Source: Micromonospora sp. WMMD812
GTDB taxonomy: Bacteria > Actinomycetota > Actinomycetes > Mycobacteriales > Micromonosporaceae
Length of the DNA stretch: 64,000 nt
Direction: 5' to 3'
NCBI RefSeq assembly: GCF_027497215.1
Contig: NZ_CP114904.1
Coordinates: 5,227,001 to 5,291,000, forward strand
Numbering within the stretch: the first letter of the stretch is position 1; the number at the start of each line of letters is the position of its first letter. Shown piece after piece: positions 34,529 to 42,477 of this stretch. Position numbers and translations under genes: made by a program. The notes under the pieces were generated by a model, which saw only the letters and a list, made by a program, of their open reading frames with translations, searched no databases and was not told the origin of the DNA.

Positions 34529-34544
34529 TGTCGATCAATCGACA
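34529..34544. promoter_or_regulatory. Perfect dyad TGTCGAT-CA-ATCGACA before the phospholipase gene
   Basis: A perfect 7-2-7 palindrome that overlaps the likely -35 (TTGATC on the minus strand) of the phospholipase promoter; a -10-like TAACCC follows 18 bp on. It is the kind of site a dimeric repressor or activator would bind. Confidence 0.5.
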
Positions 34545-34563
34545 GACGCGGATCTGTGCACGG

Positions 34564-34578
34564 CGCCAACTATTGGCG
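34564..34578. promoter_or_regulatory. Second short dyad CGCCAA-CTA-TTGGCG
   Basis: A perfect 6-3-6 dyad 20 bp from the first. It may be a second operator half for the phospholipase or part of the GHL10 3' region. Confidence 0.3.
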
Positions 34579-34597
34579 ACATACGTTCAAACAGACG

Positions 34598-34630
34598 GAT
34601 GCCCCGGGTGCGCGGGGCGCCCGGGGCATC
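34598..34630 (-). terminator. Hairpin terminator of the GHL10 gene
   Basis: GATGCCCCGGG (34598-34608) and CCCGGGGCATC (34620-34630) form an 11-bp stem with an 11-nt loop. It lies 21 bp after the GHL10 stop on the minus strand. Confidence 0.75.
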
Positions 34631-34651
34631 CGGTGGAGGGTCAGGCCGGCG

Positions 34652-36307
34652 TCACCGGACGAAGGCCGGCGGGCTCGCCGGGCTCTCATTGGCGACCCGG
34701 TCGAGCGAGGTCACGTAGTAGGTGTACCGCTGGCCGGGCTCGGCCGTGGTGTCCACCCAGGACTGGACGCCGCCGGCGGTGGTGCGCACGGTGTCCACCA
34801 GGTGGGCGGCGTCCGCGAAGTCGCACCGGCCAGCCAGGTGGATGCCGTCGAACCGGTAGATCGCGTACGACGTGGCGGTGCCGAACGGGCCCACCCCGTC
34901 GGCCGGCTGGCGCCAGCTGAGTTTGACCCCGTCCGCCTGTCGGGCGGCCCGGGTGACCACCGGGAAGAGCAGTGGCTTCGCCGGCAGGTGGGACATGGTC
35001 GGTACCAGCGCGGGGCGCGAGTAGTGCTCGGCCGCGTAGATGTCGGTGGCGCCGAGCCGGTTCGCCCGCACTTGGACGGCCGAGAAGTGCACGTTGCCCT
35101 GGACCTCCGGGTACGACCGGTTCAGGGTCAGGTGGTCCGACAGCTCGCGCGGGTTCATCCAGAACGTGCCGTACGCCGGGTCGCCGCTCTTGTAGTCGGC
35201 CTGTCCGATGTAGAGCTGCACCCGGGTGCCGCGTACGGTCTCCGCCCACCACGGGACGAGCCGCGCGTAGTCGGCGGCCGGGTACTGGCCGATGTACCAG
35301 TAGAGCTGCGGGACGATGTAGTCGACCCACTCCTCCTTGACCCACTTGCGGGTGTCGGCGGAGATGATGTCGTACGACTGGCTGCCGGTGGTGTCCGAGC
35401 CCAGCGGGTCGGCGCTGGCGTTCCGCCAGATGCCGAACGGGCTGACGCCGAACTTCACCCACGGCTTGACCGCCTTGATCTTGGAGTTCATCTCCTGGAT
35501 CAGCAGGTTGATGTTGTCCCGCCGCCAGTCGGCCTTGTCCGTGAAGCCTCGGTTGTACGCTGCGAAGGTGGCGTCGTCCGGCACCTGGTGGGTGCCGCTC
35601 GGGTACGGGTAGAAGTAGTCGTCGAAGTGCACGGCGTCGATGTCGTACCGCCGGACCGCGTCCATCATCGCGGTCTGCACGAACTCGCGGACCTCGGGGA
35701 TGCCGGGGTTGTAGTAGAGCCGGCTGCCGGCCACCCCGGCCGGCGGGTAGGCGAAGGTCCAGTCCGGGTGCTGCCGGGCCGGGTGGCCGGGGGCGAGCTG
35801 GTTGAGGTCGGCGCCGGCGCCGCCCGGGGCCGGCATGGAGATCCGGTACGGGTTGAACCAGGCGTGGAACTCCAGGTTGCGCCTGTGTGACTCCGCGACC
35901 AGGAACGCCAGCGGGTCCCAGCCCGGGTCCTTGCCGCGGACCCCGGTCAGGTACTCGGACCAGGGCTCGTGGGACGAGGGCCAGAACGCGTCGGCCGTCG
36001 GGCGGACCTGGACGACCACGGCGTTGTGGTTCAGCCGCTCGGCGAGGTCGAGCCAGGCGAGGTACTCGGCCTTCTGCTGGGCGACCTGGTCGGGGGCGGT
36101 CTGCGACGCCTTGCTGGGCCAGTCGATGTTCGTCACCGATGCGATCCACAGTGCCCGGAACTGGCGCTTCGGGGTGGCGGGGTCGGTGGCGCAGGTAGCG
36201 GTGGTGGGGGTGTCCGCCGGGCTGGGCGCGGCGGTTGCGGGGGCGGCGAGGAGCGCGCCGAGCAGTGCCGCGGCCAGTCCGGCGGCTGCGAGCCGAGATG
36301 CCTTCAT
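34652..36307 (-). CDS. Secreted family-10-like glycosyl hydrolase (GHL10/DUF187) with FN3-like tail
   Basis: A 551-residue secreted protein. AAGGGA precedes the ATG. The signal peptide (RLAAAGLAAALLGALLAAPA) is clear. The GHL10 TIM-barrel has RALWIASVTNIDWPSK, NAVVVQVRPTADAFWPS, EFHAWFNPYR, DAVHFDDYFYPYP and VDYIVPQLYWYIG, all typical of DUF187. The last 90 residues are an FN3-like sandwich (VKLSWRQPADGVGPFGTATS). The substrate is probably a bacterial or other glycan such as peptidoglycan-linked sugar chains; not proven. The long ORF that continues upstream is not coding. Confidence 0.9.
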   Translation of the reverse strand: MKASRLAAAGLAAALLGALLAAPATAAPSPADTPTTATCATDPATPKRQFRALWIASVTNIDWPSKASQTAPDQVAQQKAEYLAWLDLAERLNHNAVVVQVRPTADAFWPSSHEPWSEYLTGVRGKDPGWDPLAFLVAESHRRNLEFHAWFNPYRISMPAPGGAGADLNQLAPGHPARQHPDWTFAYPPAGVAGSRLYYNPGIPEVREFVQTAMMDAVRRYDIDAVHFDDYFYPYPSGTHQVPDDATFAAYNRGFTDKADWRRDNINLLIQEMNSKIKAVKPWVKFGVSPFGIWRNASADPLGSDTTGSQSYDIISADTRKWVKEEWVDYIVPQLYWYIGQYPAADYARLVPWWAETVRGTRVQLYIGQADYKSGDPAYGTFWMNPRELSDHLTLNRSYPEVQGNVHFSAVQVRANRLGATDIYAAEHYSRPALVPTMSHLPAKPLLFPVVTRAARQADGVKLSWRQPADGVGPFGTATSYAIYRFDGIHLAGRCDFADAAHLVDTVRTTAGGVQSWVDTTAEPGQRYTYYVTSLDRVANESPASPPAFVR

Positions 36308-36607
36308 GCGGTGTCCCTTCGTTGGGGCTCCGGGGAGTGGCGGCCGAGCCGGCAAGATTCGCCGCCGCCTATCTGCCGCTAGAAGGAAATTTTCACACCG
36401 GACGCACTCCGCGCAAGACCTCGACCAGGATCGGTCCGTCCGTCCGGTTCCGTCCGGCCACGCGCCCGCTGCCCGGAGTGCCGCCGATCGCCCGGTGGGC
36501 TGACCCGGTTGGCCTGAAGCATGGCGGTTGGCGCTGATCCGTACGGGGTAGCAACGCCGGTCACGGACCGCCACGCCGGTGGTCGCACGGTGGGAGGAGT
36601 GACCGCG
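36308..36607. other. Divergent intergenic region, no gene seen
   Basis: About 300 bp between the divergent GHL10 and amino-acid permease genes. The only AT-rich spot is near 36380-36400. I see no clear operator or paired -35/-10 elements. Confidence 0.6.
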
Positions 36608-38101
36608 TTGTCCGTGCTGCGCACAAAACCGATCAGTGACGTCCTCGCCCAGGGTGAGGCGGACGGCGTCGACGGCCGTCCCGGCCTGAAGCGTCGGCTC
36701 GGCGGGCTCGACCTCACCGGATTCGGCATCGGCATCGTGATCGGCACCGGAATCTTCACGCTGACCGGCATCGAGGCCCGGGACAGCGCCGGGCCGGGCG
36801 TGGTGATCTCGTTCGCCATCGCCGGCGTGGTCGCCCTGCTCGCCGCGCTCTGCTACGCCGAGCTGGCGTCCAGCGTGCCGACCGCCGGGAGCGCCTACAC
36901 CTACGCGTACGCCACGATGGGCGAGATCGTCGCCTGGATCATCGGCTGGGACCTGCTGCTGGAGTTCGCGCTCGGCGCGGCGGTGGTGGCCCGCGGCTGG
37001 TCCGGCTACCTGGCCGAACTGCTCGACCTGCCCACCACGTGGTTCGGGGAGGAGGGCAGCCTGGTCAACCTCGGCGCGATCGCCATCGTCCTGGTCCTCG
37101 GCGTGATCGGCATCGTCGGCATCCGCGAGTCGGCCCGGGTGACCAACGTGTTGGTGCTGGTCAAGGTGGCGATCTGCGTCTTCGTGGTGGTCGCCGGGCT
37201 GTTCTTCGTCAAGGCCGCGAACCTCACCCCGTTCATCCCGCCGGCCGAACCGGCGCCGGACGGCGAAGGTGGCCTCCGGCAGCCGGTCACCCAGGCCATC
37301 TTCGGCCTGGAACCCTCGGTGTTCGGATTCGTCGGGGTGCTCAGCGCGGCCGCGGTGGTCTTCTTCGCGTACACCGGGTTCGAGGCCGTGGCCAACCTCG
37401 GCGAGGAGACCCGCAACCCGCACCGCGACCTGCCCCTGGGGCTGCTCGGCACGCTGCTGATCTCGACGGTGCTCTACGTCGGCGTCTCGCTCGTCGTGGT
37501 CGGGATGGTGCGGTACACCGACATCGACGCGGGCGCCCCGATCGCCTCGGCCTTCGAGTCGGTCGGCGCCGGGTGGGCGGCGATCCTCGTCTCGATCGCC
37601 GCGATCGCAGGCCTGACCAGCGTCATCCTGGTCGACCTGGTGGCCATGGGCCGGATCGGCTTCGCCATCGCCCGGGACGGGCTGATCCCGCCGTCGATCG
37701 CCCGGGTGCACCCGCGCTGGGGAACCCCGTACCGGATCTCGGCGATCATGACGGTCGGGGTCGCGCTGCTCGCCGGCCTGCTACCGCTGTCCGCGCTGGC
37801 CGACCTGGTCAGCATCGGCGCGCTCTGCGCGTTCGTGCTGGTCTCGGTCGCGGTGCCGATCCTGCGCCGGACCCGACCCGAGCTGGAACGGCCGTTCCGG
37901 GTGCCGTTCTCGCCGGTGCTGCCGATCGTCTCCGCGCTGGCCTGCCTCTACCTGATGCTCAACCTCTCGGTGGAGACCTGGCTGCGCTTCGGCGCCTGGA
38001 TGCTGCTCGGCGCGGTGATCTACTTCGGCTACGGCTACCGGAAGAACCGCCTGGCCCGCGCCGCCGCCCCGACCCCCCGCCAACCCACCCCCACCAGCTG
38101 A
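36608..38101 (+). CDS. APC-family amino acid permease
   Basis: A 497-residue permease with about 12 membrane segments. TTG 36608 (LSVLRTKPISDVLAQGEADG) is preferred because GGAGG lies 10 nt before it; the GTG at 36599 overlaps that site. The conserved APC N-terminal motif is GFGIGIVIGTGIFTLTGIEA, followed by PTAGSAYTYAYATMGE and the amphipathic segment VVFFAYTGFEAVANLGEETRN. It carries an amino acid into the cell in symport; the substrate is not inferable, but cationic amino-acid transporters are the nearest family. It converges with the GH43 gene at palindromic element copy 2. Confidence 0.92.
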   Translation: MSVLRTKPISDVLAQGEADGVDGRPGLKRRLGGLDLTGFGIGIVIGTGIFTLTGIEARDSAGPGVVISFAIAGVVALLAALCYAELASSVPTAGSAYTYAYATMGEIVAWIIGWDLLLEFALGAAVVARGWSGYLAELLDLPTTWFGEEGSLVNLGAIAIVLVLGVIGIVGIRESARVTNVLVLVKVAICVFVVVAGLFFVKAANLTPFIPPAEPAPDGEGGLRQPVTQAIFGLEPSVFGFVGVLSAAAVVFFAYTGFEAVANLGEETRNPHRDLPLGLLGTLLISTVLYVGVSLVVVGMVRYTDIDAGAPIASAFESVGAGWAAILVSIAAIAGLTSVILVDLVAMGRIGFAIARDGLIPPSIARVHPRWGTPYRISAIMTVGVALLAGLLPLSALADLVSIGALCAFVLVSVAVPILRRTRPELERPFRVPFSPVLPIVSALACLYLMLNLSVETWLRFGAWMLLGAVIYFGYGYRKNRLARAAAPTPRQPTPTS

Positions 38102-38132
38102 ACCCCCACCCCGCCGCCTCGGTCCACCCCCG

Positions 38133-38193
38133 GTGATCATGAGGCCTGCGGCGTTTTCGACCTTCAAATCCGCCGTGAACCTCATGATCACCG
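38133..38193. repeat. Palindromic intergenic element, copy 2
   Basis: About 61 bp with GGTGATCATGAGG on the left and CCTCATGATCACC on the right, a perfect 13-bp arm match; the core has TGCGGCG and AATCCGCCG. It matches copies 1 and 3 and lies between the convergent permease and GH43 genes. Confidence 0.92.
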
Positions 38194-38203
38194 CAGGGGA
38201 AGC

Positions 38204-38256
38204 CGGGGGCCGGGGGCCGGGGGCCGGGGAGGGGCGGGTTAGGGGCGGGGTTGGGG
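38204..38256 (+). other. G-rich tract with G-quadruplex pattern
   Basis: Three GGGGG runs separated by CC, then further runs of three to four G, giving at least nine G-runs in 53 bp. It overlaps the GH43 stop codon region (gene on the minus strand, so the RNA is C-rich and the + strand DNA could fold). Confidence 0.75.
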
Positions 38257-39273
38257 CTTTGCCGTTGGTCCCTTGACCGTGGGTTTGCCGTCCGTCCAGA
38301 CGACCTCGTCGAGCCAGGCCTGCCGGCCCGGGTCGACGCTGCCCTCCTGGCCGGGCGGCCAGGCGTGGTAGAGCAGCCAGGTCCGGCCGCTCTTCACCAC
38401 CATCGAGGCGTGGCCCGGCCCGGACGCCGCCTCGTTGCTCCGCAGGATCGGGTTCTCCGGAGCCTTCACGCACGGCCCGGTCGGCGACTCGCAGACCGCG
38501 TACCCCTCGGCGTACTCGGCCTTGTCGTACGCGTTCGCCGCGAAGAAGAGATAGAGCCTGCCGTCCTGACGGTGGAAGAACGGTCCCTCGATCAGGGTGC
38601 CCTCCCACGGCTCGGTCTGCTTGAGCAGCTTCGTGGGCTCGCCGACCAGGTCGAGGCCGTCCTCGGAGAGGCGCTGCGACCAGATCCAGGTGTCCACGCC
38701 GATCGCGTTGCCGTCGTTCTTCCACAGCAGCCACAGTCTGCCGTCGGTGTCCCGGTACGGGCTGGCGTCGATCGCCCCGCCCAGCTCCGCCTGACAGATC
38801 AGCGGCCCGGCCGAGTCGTCCCGGTACGGCCCCTGCGGCGCGCTCGCCACCGCCCGACCGACGCACTGCCGCCCCGATTCCCGGCCGGCGACGGTGTAGT
38901 AGAGCACGAACCGGTCCGGCGCGAGCTGGATCGCCTCCGGGGCCCAGGTCTTCCCGGCGTCCGCCCACGCCGGCAGCGCCGGCAGCGCGTCGCCGGCCGC
39001 CGTCCACTCGATCAGGTCGGGGGAGGTGTGCACCGGCACGTTGCGGCCGCCGGCGTTCGTGTGGAACAGATACCAGGTGCCGGCGACCTGGATCGCCTGC
39101 GGGTCGGGGGCGTCGGTCCGGATGACGGGGTTGGTGAACATGCTCACGTCGCTTCCCGTACTCGTGGGGGTGGGTTCGTCGCCGTCGCCGCAACCGCCGA
39201 CGAGCAGTGCGGCGGTTGCGGCGACGGCGATGGCCGCCGCCGCACCGCGTCGCCGGCCTCGGCCGGCCGTCAT
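38239..39273 (-). CDS. Lipoprotein glycoside hydrolase family 43 (arabinofuranosidase/xylosidase-like)
   Basis: A 344-residue protein. The lipoprotein signal is AAIAVAATAALLVGGC, so it is tethered to the outer membrane face. GH43 residues: catalytic base Asp in DAPDPQAIQ, pKa-modulating Asp in GAIDASPYRD, and acid Glu in LIEGPFFHR. The five-bladed propeller repeats are seen in WYLFHTN, FVLYYTVAG, LWLLWKND, LYLFFAAN and WLLYHAWP. It is the last gene of the arabinan operon; the ATG overlaps the permease stop. Likely it trims arabinan or arabinoxylan side chains outside the cell. Confidence 0.88.
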   Translation of the reverse strand: MTAGRGRRRGAAAAIAVAATAALLVGGCGDGDEPTPTSTGSDVSMFTNPVIRTDAPDPQAIQVAGTWYLFHTNAGGRNVPVHTSPDLIEWTAAGDALPALPAWADAGKTWAPEAIQLAPDRFVLYYTVAGRESGRQCVGRAVASAPQGPYRDDSAGPLICQAELGGAIDASPYRDTDGRLWLLWKNDGNAIGVDTWIWSQRLSEDGLDLVGEPTKLLKQTEPWEGTLIEGPFFHRQDGRLYLFFAANAYDKAEYAEGYAVCESPTGPCVKAPENPILRSNEAASGPGHASMVVKSGRTWLLYHAWPPGQEGSVDPGRQAWLDEVVWTDGKPTVKGPTAKPQPRP

Positions 39274-40127
39274 CCCTTCAGGCCGCTGCGCGAGACGCCC
39301 TGGATGATGTGCCGCTGGGCGAGCACGAAGAGGATGAGCACCGGCACGCTGGCCAGCACCGCCCCCGCCATGATCACCGGGTAGTCCGTCACGTAGGCGC
39401 CCTGCAGCAGGCCCAGGCCGGGCGGCAGGGTCAGCTTCTCCGGGCTGAACAGCACGAAGATCGGCCAGAGGAAGTCGTTCCAGTTGGTCAGGAACGACAG
39501 CACCGCCAGAGTGGCCAGCGCCGGCCGGGAGAGCGGCAGCACCACCCGGTAGAAGATCTGCCACTGGTTGGCGCCGTCCAGCACCGCGGCCTCCTCCAGC
39601 TCCTTGGGCAGGGAGAGGAAGAACTGCCGCAGGAAGAACACCCCGAACGCGCTCGCCGCCCCCGGCACCACCACCACGGTGAGGGTGTCGATCCAGTTCA
39701 GCGAGTCGACGATCAGGAAGTTCGGGATGATCAGCGAGGTCGGCGGGATGAAGAGCGTCCCGACGATCAGCGCGAACGTCACCCCACGGCCGCGGAACCG
39801 CATCCGGGCCAGGGCGTACGCGGCCATCGAGGCGGTCGCCAGCACCAGCAGCGAGTGCAGCGTGGCCGCGAGCATGCTGTTGAGGAACCAGCGCAGCACG
39901 GGGTTCGCCGAGTTGGTCAGGATCTGCTCGTAGCCGTATCCGGAGAGCGGATCGGGCAGCCAGGTCGGCGGGATCCGCTGGGCGCCGTCGTAGGTCTTCA
40001 GCGAGGTGATGACCATCCACACCAGCGGGGTCAGGAAGATCAGGGCGAGGAGCACCAGGGAGGCGTAGAGCGGGATCCGGCGCAGCGTGCCCGCCGGGCC
40101 GCGCGCGGTGCGCGTGGGCGTCGTCAT
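39270..40127 (-). CDS. Carbohydrate ABC transporter permease (MalG type)
   Basis: A 285-residue permease with six membrane segments. The EAA loop is EEAAVLDGANQWQIFYRVVL, where the ATPase docks. It pairs with the MalF-type permease upstream to form the CUT1 sugar channel. It has GAGGGG as ribosome site, and its stop overlaps the GH43 ATG. Ordered with the binding protein and GH51 it should import arabino-oligosaccharides. Confidence 0.93.
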   Translation of the reverse strand: MTTPTRTARGPAGTLRRIPLYASLVLLALIFLTPLVWMVITSLKTYDGAQRIPPTWLPDPLSGYGYEQILTNSANPVLRWFLNSMLAATLHSLLVLATASMAAYALARMRFRGRGVTFALIVGTLFIPPTSLIIPNFLIVDSLNWIDTLTVVVVPGAASAFGVFFLRQFFLSLPKELEEAAVLDGANQWQIFYRVVLPLSRPALATLAVLSFLTNWNDFLWPIFVLFSPEKLTLPPGLGLLQGAYVTDYPVIMAGAVLASVPVLILFVLAQRHIIQGVSRSGLKG

Positions 40128-40136
40128 GGCGTCCCC

Positions 40137-41102
40137 TCAGTCTTCCCGGTAGCGGAAGAGGCGGAAGTTGGCGAGGCTCACCACGGCCAGCATCAGCGCG
40201 AAGACGATGCTCATCGCGGCCGAGCGCCCGGCGTCGTTGTCCCGCAGCCCCTCCTCGACGATGAACCACACGACCGTGCGGGTCTCGGTGCCGGGCGCGC
40301 CCTGGGTGATCAGGAACGACTGGCCGAACACGTTCGCCGACGCGAGCACGGTCGTGGTGATCACGAACAGCAGCACCGGACGCAGCCCGGGGAGCGTCAC
40401 GTTCCGGAACCTCTCCCAGGCGTTCGCGCCGTCCACCTTCGCCGCCTCGTACAGCTCCGGCGAGATGTCCTGCAGACCGGCCAGGTAGATCACCGCGTTG
40501 AAGCCGGAGGTCCACCAGACGGTCACCCCGACCAGCGAGATCCAGGCCCACGGCACGTCGGTCACCCACGGCGTGTCCGCCGGCAGGCCCACCACGGAGA
40601 GCAGGCGATTGACCAGGCCCAGGTTCGCGTCGAGCAGGAACCGCCAGAGCAGGCCGATCACCGCCACGCCCAGCACGTACGGCGCGAAGTAGACCGCCCG
40701 GAAGAAGGTCCGGCCGGGGAAGGAGCGGTTCAGCAGCAACGCCAGCCCCAGCGGGACCACCACCAGCAGCGGCACCGAGAGGACCGTGAAGATCGCCGTG
40801 GCCCGGACGCTCTGCCACCAGTCACCGTAGATCGCCGAGTCGCTGGAGAAGAGTTCCTTGTAGTTGTCCAGCCCGACGAAGGGACGGTTCGGCAGCCCGA
40901 AGTCCCACTGGTGCACGCTGAGCCAGAGGCCGAGCACGATCGGCAGCAGGCCGAACACCCCGAACAGGACCAGGTAGGGGGCGAGGAACAGATACGGCGT
41001 CGCCCGACCGGTCCGGTTCGCCGAGGCGCGCCGGCGGGCGGCGCGGGCCGCCGGGGGCGGCGCGTCACCGCGCGCCGCCCCGACCTCGATCACGTCCGCC
41101 AC
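40137..41102 (-). CDS. Carbohydrate ABC transporter permease (MalF type)
   Basis: A 321-residue permease with six membrane segments starting from a GTG. The EAA loop reads YEAAKVDGANAWERFRNVTL. N-terminal residues are Arg/Ala-rich and cytoplasmic. It follows the binding-protein gene by 6 bp and precedes the MalG-type permease by 9 bp. No ATPase gene is in this operon; a shared MsiK-type ATPase encoded elsewhere would be required. Confidence 0.93.
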   Translation of the reverse strand: MADVIEVGAARGDAPPPAARAARRRASANRTGRATPYLFLAPYLVLFGVFGLLPIVLGLWLSVHQWDFGLPNRPFVGLDNYKELFSSDSAIYGDWWQSVRATAIFTVLSVPLLVVVPLGLALLLNRSFPGRTFFRAVYFAPYVLGVAVIGLLWRFLLDANLGLVNRLLSVVGLPADTPWVTDVPWAWISLVGVTVWWTSGFNAVIYLAGLQDISPELYEAAKVDGANAWERFRNVTLPGLRPVLLFVITTTVLASANVFGQSFLITQGAPGTETRTVVWFIVEEGLRDNDAGRSAAMSIVFALMLAVVSLANFRLFRYRED

Positions 41103-41108
41103 GGAGAA

Positions 41109-42437
41109 TCAGCTCCCGTACTTCTTGCGGTTGTCCTCGAGCTGCTTGTTGGCCTTGGCCACCCCGTCGTCGAGGGCCTGCTTGGGCGACTTCTTGCCCA
41201 GCACCGCCTCGTTGAAGGAGTTGTAGAAGGTGGTGAGCACCTCGCCGAGACCCGGGGTGGCCGGCGGGAACGCCGCGTAGTCCAGCTCGGGGGCGAGCGC
41301 GCTGACCTCGGTCAGCGCCGTGAAGTCGGCGCTCTCCCGGACGCTCTTGCGCGCCGGCACCTGGCCGCCCTTGGCCCAGTCGAGGGAGTGCTGGCTGAGC
41401 CAGTTGATGAACACCTTCGACGCGGAGACCTTGTTGGCGTTGTTGGCCCGCTGCTTGACGATCGTGAAGTTGTGCGAGTTCGCCCAGGCGGCCGGCTTGC
41501 TGCCGATCTGCGGCAGGGGCGCGACGCCCCACTGGACGTCCGGGCTCTTCTTCAGGTCGTTGATCTGCCAGATGCCGTTGAAGGTGAAGGCGTTCTTGCC
41601 GCTCTTGAGCGCCAGGTACTCGGCGTCCTGGCCGACGTTGGACGGCGAGTGACCCTGCTTGATCATGTCGACCAGCCAGGTGCACGCCTCGACCGCCGGG
41701 TCGGCGTTGAAGGTGGCCTTGTTGACCTCGGCGTCGAAGAGGCTGCCGCCGAACTGGTAGACCAGCGAGTAGAAGGACATGCCGCCGGTGAACTGGAACG
41801 GGCTGACCCAGAAGCCCTGGACACCGGACTTCTTCAGCTCGGTGAGGGCGGCGGTGAAGTCGTCCCGGGTGGTCGGCGGCTTGTTCGGGTCGAGCCCGGC
41901 CTTCTGCATGACCGACTTGTTGTAGTAGAAGCCCAGCGGGTGCATGTCCAGCGGGATGCCGTACCGCTTGTTGTTGTAGAGCCCGCCCTGCCAGACCGTC
42001 GGGGCGAAGTCGCCCTCGGTCAGCTCCAGCGTCTTGGCCACGTCGTCCAGCTCGGTGATCACGCCACGGGCGGCGAAGGTGGCGAGCTGGTCCATGTGCA
42101 TGACCGCGATGTCCGGCCCGTTGCCGCTGGAGGCCGCGCCGGGGAGCTTGTTGTAGTAGTCGTCCCACTGGTACGTGGCGACCGCCACCGCGATGTTCTG
42201 GTGCTCGGTGTTGAACTGGTTCACCAGCGTCTTGAAGATCTCGCCGTCACCGCCGGTGAACCCGTTCCACAGCTTCAGGTCCACCTTCGGGCCGGTGTAG
42301 TCCTTGCCACCGTTGCCGGCCGCCGGGCCGGAAGAGTCGCTGCCACCGCCACAGCCGGCCAGGGTCAGCGAGGCCGCGGCGCCGAGCCCGAGGCCGAGGC
42401 CGAGGAGCCGCCGCCGGCTCATTTCGTTGTGGATCAT
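41109..42437 (-). CDS. Extracellular sugar-binding lipoprotein of a CUT1 transporter
   Basis: A 442-residue lipoprotein. The signal peptide begins MSRRRLLGLGLGLGAAASLT, with lipobox LAGC. The family-1 solute-binding fold begins VDLKLWNGFTGGDGEIFKTL; aromatic-rich stretches (LYNNKRYGIPLDMHPLGFYY) fit sugar contact. It should bind an arabino- or related oligosaccharide and hand it to the two permeases. AAGGAG precedes the ATG. It is the second gene of the operon, after GH51. Confidence 0.92.
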   Translation of the reverse strand: MIHNEMSRRRLLGLGLGLGAAASLTLAGCGGGSDSSGPAAGNGGKDYTGPKVDLKLWNGFTGGDGEIFKTLVNQFNTEHQNIAVAVATYQWDDYYNKLPGAASSGNGPDIAVMHMDQLATFAARGVITELDDVAKTLELTEGDFAPTVWQGGLYNNKRYGIPLDMHPLGFYYNKSVMQKAGLDPNKPPTTRDDFTAALTELKKSGVQGFWVSPFQFTGGMSFYSLVYQFGGSLFDAEVNKATFNADPAVEACTWLVDMIKQGHSPSNVGQDAEYLALKSGKNAFTFNGIWQINDLKKSPDVQWGVAPLPQIGSKPAAWANSHNFTIVKQRANNANKVSASKVFINWLSQHSLDWAKGGQVPARKSVRESADFTALTEVSALAPELDYAAFPPATPGLGEVLTTFYNSFNEAVLGKKSPKQALDDGVAKANKQLEDNRKKYGS

Positions 42438-42477
42438 GCCGTATCTCTCCTTGGGGGACGGGTTGAAGTGTGCCTGG

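Noticed and set aside
36308..37711. Upstream extension of the GHL10 frame (to about 1000 codons)
   Set aside because: The extension is antisense to the amino-acid permease, has Asp/Gly/Arg-rich shadow composition, and a signal peptide and ribosome site mark the true start at 36307.
39274..40818. Upstream extension of the GH43 frame
   Set aside because: It covers the two permease genes in another frame; the lipoprotein signal at 39273 marks the start.
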